Of a stretch of 8,913 nucleotides of DNA, positions 4,852 through 8,913 are shown one piece after another (position 1 is the stretch's first letter; each line of letters begins with the position of its first letter). The notes beneath the pieces were generated by a model. It was not told the DNA's origin. It searched no databases and saw only the letters and a list, made by a program, of their open reading frames with translations. Origin of the DNA: CAYIEH01 sp964362385 (GTDB lineage Bacteria; Patescibacteriota; Minisyncoccia; UBA6257; UBA9933); the NCBI GenBank assembly GCA_964362385.1, contig CAYIEH010000023.1:1-8913 (forward strand), in the 5' to 3' direction. Made by a program: the position numbers and the translations under genes.

Positions 4852-5295
4852 ATGGAAATAAATCTGGTTTTGATATTAACAACCACTATTGGTTGTTTTA
4901 TAGGTCTTTTTTTGATGGGCTCTAATTACATGTCTGCGGAAGTAAGAGATAAGCCGACGGAAAAACGCGAGAACGGATTTATTTTTGGTATAGTTCTCAC
5001 AATCTTTTGCGTAGTCGGTCTTTGTTTCTTGTTTTCTTTGAAAGGGTCGACTAGCAGTTTAGGCAAACCACTGCATTTTAAAGATTTTAAAAAAGGCGAA
5101 ATTTATATCGTCAATAAGAAATTAAGCGAAGACGGTTTGGCAAAAATTTCTGTTTTAAAAATCAAAGATGGCGTTAAGATAGTTGATGGATTGCCTAATG
5201 AACTTGACGAAGGCGATAAGTTTTTAATAGAAAAGGATGGCAACATAGTCCATCTTCCTACCACACAAATTTCCTCTGTAAAAGAATTAAAATAG
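4852..5295 (+). CDS. Two-transmembrane protein of unknown function
   Basis: I do not recognise this 147-residue protein. Two hydrophobic helices are clear: residues 4-23 (NLVLILTTTIGCFIGLFLMG) and 43-63 (starting FIFGIVLTIFCVVGLC), joined by a 19-residue strongly charged loop (for example VRDKPTEKREN). The remaining 84 residues are soluble, lysine/aspartate-rich, with alternating hydrophobic patterns (GEIYIVNKK, AKISVLKIKDGVKIVDG, GDKFLIEKDGNIVHL) suggesting a small beta-rich domain. With a two-helix hairpin both termini lie on the same side of the membrane. There are cysteines at 15, 53 and 58, all within membrane segments, and no lipobox. The start is supported by AGAGGA six bases upstream and a strong promoter. 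It stands alone between that promoter and the terminator at 5310, divergent from the winged-helix gene, which may control it. Confidence 0.85.
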   Translation: MEINLVLILTTTIGCFIGLFLMGSNYMSAEVRDKPTEKRENGFIFGIVLTIFCVVGLCFLFSLKGSTSSLGKPLHFKDFKKGEIYIVNKKLSEDGLAKISVLKIKDGVKIVDGLPNELDEGDKFLIEKDGNIVHLPTTQISSVKELK

Positions 5296-5309
5296 TTCTG
5301 GTTTAAATG

Positions 5310-5339
5310 AATAGGCAGTTCGCAGAACTGCCTATTTTT
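5310..5339 (+). terminator. Intrinsic terminator after the two-TM gene
   Basis: A 12-bp perfect stem, AATAGGCAGTTC (5310-5321) and GAACTGCCTATT (5325-5336), a GCA loop and a run of five T (5335-5339). It lies 15 bases after the stop codon, so the two-TM gene is monocistronic. Confidence 0.88.
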
Positions 5340-5361
5340 ATTGCCTTTATAGAAACCAGAA

Positions 5362-5387
5362 CTCCCCCTGCCTTGCGGCAGGGGGAG
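5362..5387. repeat. GC-rich palindrome, possible dispersed repeat
   Basis: CTCCCCCTGCC (5362-5372) and GGCAGGGGGAG (5377-5387) form a perfect 11-bp stem with a TTGC loop. There is no T-run on the + side, and the terminator just upstream already serves the gene. The C/G-rich form resembles intergenic palindromic repeats (REP/MITE-like) scattered in many bacterial genomes; whether it recurs in this genome cannot be seen here. Confidence 0.6.
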
Positions 5388-5495
5388 ATTGGAAGGGCTT
5401 TCCTTAGATTTTCCCGCGAACCGAAGCTCTTGGGAATAAGGAAAACTCAGCACTCACAATGGTATTATATACGAAAAGCGATACAAAAGTCAAGC

Positions 5496-5529
5496 CTGTA
5501 GTAGTCCCGCCGTGGCGGGATCGCTACAG
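5496..5529. repeat. Two-part palindrome CTGTAG...CTACAG, possible dispersed repeat
   Basis: Outer arms CTGTAG (5496-5501) and CTACAG (5524-5529), then a 3-by-3 internal loop (TAG against TCG), then TCCCGCC (5505-5511) and GGCGGGA (5514-5520) at the tip. It is GC-rich in an AT-rich spacer and has no T-run. Its construction differs from the palindrome at 5362, so the two are separate elements. Confidence 0.55.
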
Positions 5530-5613
5530 AATCAATAGTAGTTGGTAATTTTAATTAACTTTATGGAAAATTTTCGCAAATTGTCTTAAAATATTATTAT
5601 CCATAAAAGCCGT

Positions 5614-7143
5614 ATGACTATTCTCATTAAAAATATTCTTCTTATTGACGGCGCGAATCGGCCAGCGGTAAAAGCCGACGTTTTGGTGAAAAATGAAAGA
5701 ATTGCCGCCATGGGCTATTTTCCCGGATATAAAGCTACGGAAATAATTGACGGAATGGGAGCATATCTGGCGCCCGGGTTTATAGACATAAACGCCAGTT
5801 CAGACCTTTACCTGACTTTATTTTCCAATCCGTCCCAAAAAGATTTTCTTTTTCAGGGAATAACTACGATAATCGGAGGCCAAGGCGGAATTTCTTTGGC
5901 GCCGCTTCTTTACGGTTCTTTGGATTTAAATAAGTTTTACGCCAATCCTTATAAAATTAACGTTGATTGGCACACGATGGAAGAGTTTTTAAAAACAATA
6001 AACAGAAGAACATTGGGCGTAAATTTTGGAACTTTAACGGGCCATTCAACAATCCGCCGGGCGTTAATAGGTGACGATTTCAGGGATTTAACCCAAAAAG
6101 AATTGGAAGTTTTTGAATATATTTTAGAAAAAGCGCTAAGCGATGGAGCGTTCGGGATTTCTTTTGATTTAAATTCTCCTTTGACCTCGTTTACTCCTTA
6201 CAAGGAAATCAAATCGCTTCTTGAAACGGTCAGAAAATTCAAGGGACTTTTTAGCGTCAAGCTTAGAAATGTTTCTGATTCAACGGTCTATCTGAAAGAC
6301 GCAAAAGATCATTTTTATGATTCGGTTAGCGAGATAGTCAATCTTACCAAAGAAACCGGAGTCAGAACCCAGATTAATAATTTTTCCTGTTTAAAAGGTT
6401 TTGAAAAAGATTATCAAAGGAGTCTTGAACTGATAAGCGAAAACAGCGCGGCGGCTGACGTGTTTTTTGATATCCATCCTTTTGACAGTTCTATCGTGCC
6501 TTTAATTTCATTTTTGCCTCTTTGGGCCCGAAGAGGCAATTTTTCCGAAATTATAAAAAATCTTGAATCCAACGATATCCTGAAAAAAATCAAAAAGGAT
6601 TTATTAACTTTAAAAGCGGAAGAAATCAAAATTTTTCAGGCACCGTCCAATGAATATCTGATCGGAAAAACCCTTAAGGAATTCAGCGAAAACAGGGATT
6701 TAAATTATAAAGACGGCTTATTGGAACTGATGAAGCTGACGAAATTAAGGGCCGAGCTTATTTATAAAAATCTTTCCCTAAGGCGGTTGTCAGAGGCGTT
6801 GGTTAACGACCGTTCAATTATTTCTTCATCAGCGCCGAGTTTTAATGAAACTTATCCAGGTCGCAAGATTGCCGAATCTTTTCAGATTTCCTCAAAAATT
6901 TTGGAGCTGATTTTTAAGGAAAAAGTTATGCCGATTGAGCTGGCAGTCAAAAAAATGACAAGCCTGCCGGCGCGGCAGCTGGGCTTAAAAGACAGGGGAA
7001 TGATCAGAGAAAATTATTTTGCCGACTTGGTGTTATTCCGGGAATCAAAGATAGAGACCGTAATTGTCAACGGGAAAATCGCGGTAAAAAACGGCGAATT
7101 TCAAAACGCGTTTGGCGGGAAGATATTAAGGCGCGAAATTTAA
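5614..7143 (+). CDS. D-aminoacylase-family amidohydrolase homologue lacking the active-site residues (probable pseudoenzyme)
   Basis: At 509 residues it has the length and block order of N-acyl-D-amino-acid deacylases: small beta domain (1-52), LAPGFID (52-58), GITTIIGGQGGISLAPL (82-98), GTLTGHSTIRRALIGDDFR (139-157), LPLWARRGN (301-309), LPARQLGLKDRGMI (451-464), and the closing ADLVLF...VNGK block (470-488). The family's zinc ligands and catalytic acid (H67, H69, C96, H220, H250, D366 in the Alcaligenes enzyme) fall here on N60, S62, G91, K216, N256 and S405/S406, so none is kept. The frame is intact and the fold blocks are well preserved, which argues for selection on a non-catalytic or altered function rather than decay. 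There is no Shine-Dalgarno before the ATG at 5614. It heads a likely operon with ftsW (71-nt gap, no terminator) and murG, so a link to peptidoglycan or D-amino acids is plausible. Family call confident; function unknown. Confidence 0.85.
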   Translation: MTILIKNILLIDGANRPAVKADVLVKNERIAAMGYFPGYKATEIIDGMGAYLAPGFIDINASSDLYLTLFSNPSQKDFLFQGITTIIGGQGGISLAPLLYGSLDLNKFYANPYKINVDWHTMEEFLKTINRRTLGVNFGTLTGHSTIRRALIGDDFRDLTQKELEVFEYILEKALSDGAFGISFDLNSPLTSFTPYKEIKSLLETVRKFKGLFSVKLRNVSDSTVYLKDAKDHFYDSVSEIVNLTKETGVRTQINNFSCLKGFEKDYQRSLELISENSAAADVFFDIHPFDSSIVPLISFLPLWARRGNFSEIIKNLESNDILKKIKKDLLTLKAEEIKIFQAPSNEYLIGKTLKEFSENRDLNYKDGLLELMKLTKLRAELIYKNLSLRRLSEALVNDRSIISSSAPSFNETYPGRKIAESFQISSKILELIFKEKVMPIELAVKKMTSLPARQLGLKDRGMIRENYFADLVLFRESKIETVIVNGKIAVKNGEFQNAFGGKILRREI

Positions 7144-7214
7144 TTGGTCAAAATCAAAAAGCGCTCTGTTTTAATGGGATAAAATGGCGGATTCAGTCAG
7201 GTTTAATCTTTTTT

Positions 7215-8327
7215 ATGTTAACTTCCAGATTTAAAAAGGGGCACGCGCCGGATTATATTTTTCTTTCAGGCGTCATTATTTTGGTTGTTTTCGGCCTACT
7301 TATGCTTTCCAGCGCTTCTTCCGATCTGGGAAAAATAAAATTTAACGACACCTTTTATTATTTAAAGCACCAGATATACTACGGGTTGAGTTTGGGAATA
7401 ATCGGTTTTTTAATCGGCGCTTTGATTTATTATAAAAAATGGCAGTCAATTTCAATCCATCTTTTGCTTATGAGCATTTTCGGATTAATTCTGGTTTTCA
7501 CGCCGCTGGGAATAAAATCAGGCGGCGCCGCAAGATGGATAAATATCGGACCTTTTTCAATTCAGCCGGCGGAACTTTTAAAAATAACCCTTGTTATTTA
7601 TTTGGCCGCCTGGTTAAGCAATAAAAAAGCAAATCGCCAATCAAGCTTAACCGAAGGGCTTATTCCGTTTCTTTCTCTTCTAATAATTATTTCGGGATTG
7701 GTTATTTTACAGCCCGCCACTACGACAATCTTTATTATTCTAGCCGCAAGTTTAATCGTTTATTTTATAAGCGGGGCCAAGTTGCGTTTTATAGCGGGGG
7801 CGATCCTTTTGGGAGTTTTAGGATTGGCTGTTATAGTTTCTATTTCCCCCTACAGACTTCATCGCGTTATGAGCTATTTTAATCGGGACGCCGCGAATAT
7901 CCAAGCTGAAGGCTATCATAGAAATCAGGCGCTTATTGCTGTCGGGTCCGGCGGTCTTTGGGGAACGGGATACGGCCAGTCAACTACAAAATATAAATTT
8001 TTACCTGAGCCGATTGGCGACTCAATCTTTGCCGTTATTGCCGAAGAATTGGGGTTTGTCGGCGCTATTTTTACGATTGCCTTATTTATTCTGCTGTTTA
8101 TCAAAGGATTTTTAATAGCCAAGAATTGCCGCGATGATTTCGGAAAACTGATAGTTGTCGGATTTATTTCAATTATCGTAATCCAAACCTTTATAAATAT
8201 CGGGGCAATCTCCGGAATCTTGCCTTTAACGGGAGTACCCTTGCCTTTTATCAGTTATGGTGGCACGGCTTTGGCGGTTTTTTTGACCATGGCGGGAATT
8301 ATTGTTAATATTTCAAAGTATACATAA
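7215..8327 (+). CDS. ftsW: SEDS peptidoglycan glycosyltransferase FtsW
   Basis: FtsW polymerises lipid II into septal glycan strands at the division site, normally with a class B penicillin-binding protein. The 370 residues contain about ten hydrophobic segments (roughly 15-33, 52-72, 79-96, 121-135, 146-165, 168-187, 190-211, 274-299, 311-333, 348-366). Family landmarks: RWINIG (107-112), QPAELLK (117-123), the large extracellular loop with QALIAVGSGGLWGTGYG (238-254), LPEPIGDSIFAVIAEELG (263-280) with D269 at the position of the essential SEDS aspartate, and GILPLTGVPLPFISYGG (334-350). Neighbouring murG and the GVPLPFISYGG form favour FtsW over RodA. Odd: QPATTT (166-171) stands where most SEDS proteins have (Q/E)PDLGT. 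There is no Shine-Dalgarno at normal distance; the ATG follows a run of six T. murG starts 80 nt downstream after heptamer repeats. Confidence 0.93.
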   Translation: MLTSRFKKGHAPDYIFLSGVIILVVFGLLMLSSASSDLGKIKFNDTFYYLKHQIYYGLSLGIIGFLIGALIYYKKWQSISIHLLLMSIFGLILVFTPLGIKSGGAARWINIGPFSIQPAELLKITLVIYLAAWLSNKKANRQSSLTEGLIPFLSLLIIISGLVILQPATTTIFIILAASLIVYFISGAKLRFIAGAILLGVLGLAVIVSISPYRLHRVMSYFNRDAANIQAEGYHRNQALIAVGSGGLWGTGYGQSTTKYKFLPEPIGDSIFAVIAEELGFVGAIFTIALFILLFIKGFLIAKNCRDDFGKLIVVGFISIIVIQTFINIGAISGILPLTGVPLPFISYGGTALAVFLTMAGIIVNISKYT

Positions 8328-8329
8328 AC

Positions 8330-8357
8330 AGAATATAGAATTTAGAATATAGAATAT
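8330..8357. repeat. Heptamer tandem array AGAATAT x4
   Basis: Four consecutive 7-mers: AGAATAT, AGAATTT, AGAATAT, AGAATAT, starting two bases after the ftsW stop codon. One unit differs at one base. Each junction creates TAGAAT, a 5-of-6 match to a -10 box, but no matching -35 is seen. Confidence 0.85.
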
Positions 8358-8370
8358 AGGGCAAGAAAAT

Positions 8371-8398
8371 CCTAAATCCTAAATCCTAAATCCTAAAT
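8371..8398. repeat. Heptamer tandem array CCTAAAT x4
   Basis: Four perfect copies of CCTAAAT, followed by a degenerate unit CATAAAA (8399-8405) that runs up to the murG start. The AAAT at 8367-8370 matches the end of a further copy. Period seven is shared with the preceding array but the unit differs. Such arrays are prone to slippage and copy-number change. Confidence 0.9.
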
Positions 8399-8407
8399 CA
8401 TAAAAGT

Positions 8408-8913
8408 TTGCGTATTTTATTCACCGGTGGCGGCACCGGCGGCCATATCTATCCGATTTTGGCGATTTCCGAAAAAATAAAATATTTATCAAAGAAAGGG
8501 AAAACAGAAGTAGAACTTTATTACTTGGGCGCTCCCGGAGATTTTAATTACCCGTTGGCTTCAGGCGGCATTAAGGTTTTAAAAGTCGTTTCGGCGAAAT
8601 GGCGTCGTTATTTTGATTTGAGAAATCTGATTGATATTCCGAAATTTTTTATTTCAATAGTCCAGGCGTTTTGGAAAGTTTTTTGGCTGATGCCGGATGT
8701 TCTATTTTCCAAAGGAAGCACAGGCGCTTTGCCCGTTGTTTTAGCTTGCAAGTTTTACAGGATTCCGATTATTATCCATGAATCTGACGCTGTTTCCGGA
8801 ATGGCCAATTTGATATCAAGCCGCTATGCCAAAAGAATCGGAATTTCTTTTGCGTCGGCTCAGGAATCAATTGTCGGATTTTTTAAAAAAGAGGCGAAAA
8901 AACAGGAAATTTC
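8408..8913 (+). CDS. murG: UDP-GlcNAc:undecaprenyl-PP-MurNAc-pentapeptide GlcNAc transferase MurG, N-terminal part
   Basis: MurG adds GlcNAc to lipid I on the inner face of the membrane, making lipid II, the substrate of FtsW encoded just upstream. The first 168 codons are present and the frame runs off the window end; full-length MurG is about 350-370 residues. The N-terminal acceptor-binding Rossmann domain is clear: RILFTGGGTGGHIYPILAI (2-20) with the glycine-rich loop and H13, DVLFSKGSTGALPVVLA (97-113), and HESDAVSGMANL (124-135), where most bacteria have HEQN-x3-G-x2-N. The start is a TTG at 8408, chosen because it puts (M)RILFTGGGTGGH in the usual place and an in-frame TAA lies at 8387-8389. 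No Shine-Dalgarno is visible, since the upstream bases are heptamer repeats. A TTG start without a ribosome-binding site suggests weak or coupled translation. Confidence 0.93.
   Translation, partial: MRILFTGGGTGGHIYPILAISEKIKYLSKKGKTEVELYYLGAPGDFNYPLASGGIKVLKVVSAKWRRYFDLRNLIDIPKFFISIVQAFWKVFWLMPDVLFSKGSTGALPVVLACKFYRIPIIIHESDAVSGMANLISSRYAKRIGISFASAQESIVGFFKKEAKKQEI

Larger units (their letters stand above)
5296..5613. other. Intergenic spacer with three hairpins
   Basis: The 318 bases between the two-TM gene and the D-aminoacylase-like gene hold a terminator (5310-5339), two GC-rich palindromes (5362-5387 and 5496-5529) unlike the AT-rich surroundings, and an AT-rich stretch (5530-5613) that must contain the promoter of the next operon. 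A 64-codon open frame runs through the terminator and both palindromes but has no ribosome-binding site and I do not believe it is a gene. No RNA gene is recognised. Confidence 0.7.

Noticed and set aside
5307..5501. 64-codon + strand open frame in the spacer
   Set aside because: It is made from the terminator and the two palindromes, has no ribosome-binding site or promoter, and its translation has no domain-like character.
5595..5600. TATTAT as a -10 box giving a near-leaderless D-aminoacylase-like mRNA
   Set aside because: The spacing to the ATG fits the pattern at hpf, but the corresponding -35 (TTTCGC) does not match, so it is too weak to annotate.
7144..7214. TAAAAT (7180-7185) as a -10 box for an ftsW promoter
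   Set aside because: There is no -35 at a usable distance and no terminator after the upstream gene; co-transcription is simpler.
7184..7234. 16-codon ORF overlapping the ftsW start in another frame
   Set aside because: It is too short and of random composition; a leader-peptide role cannot be supported.

Overview
The window reads as an ordinary chromosomal stretch of a small, AT-rich bacterial genome. It is most likely a member of the Candidate Phyla Radiation (Patescibacteria, Parcubacteria-like). This rests on the style of the SecA, FtsW and MurG proteins (for example HESD in MurG where HEQN is usual, and LPEPxGDSIF in FtsW), on how many genes lack a Shine-Dalgarno sequence, and on heptamer arrays and GC-rich palindromes between genes. 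Both TGA and TAA act as stops, so the standard bacterial code fits. The phylum call is inference from recalled family features, not a computed placement.

Layout: (1) 1-358, the 3' end of a GtrA-family membrane protein gene. (2) 359-924, a long intergenic region with a 10-bp inverted repeat, a strong bidirectional-type terminator, a perfect DnaA-box 9-mer, a possible 15-residue lysine-rich peptide and a textbook terminator. (3) 925-4356, hpf (ribosome hibernation), secA and an MTH1-like NUDIX hydrolase, all on +. The hpf promoter is placed so that the mRNA should be leaderless; secA and the NUDIX gene are 4 nt apart. (4) 4404-5339, a small regulatory-looking unit: a 64-residue winged-helix protein on the - strand and a two-TM protein of unknown function on +, divergent from a 209-bp spacer with a convincing promoter on each strand and flanked by terminators. 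(5) 5340-5613, a gene-free spacer with two GC-rich palindromes. (6) 5614-8913, a probable operon on +: a D-aminoacylase-family protein, ftsW and the first 168 codons of murG. Two heptamer arrays fill the ftsW-murG junction.

How the genes fit together: FtsW polymerises lipid II into septal peptidoglycan and MurG makes lipid II, so the last block is a cell-wall/division cluster. Its first gene keeps the D-aminoacylase fold signatures, but at every position where that family has a metal ligand or the catalytic aspartate another residue is present. It therefore looks like a pseudoenzyme inside a peptidoglycan operon, and is the most unusual item here. SecA (export), HPF (ribosome storage) and the MTH1-like enzyme (nucleotide-pool cleaning) are housekeeping functions. 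The divergent regulator/membrane-protein pair is the best candidate for an undescribed small system, but its function cannot be read from sequence.
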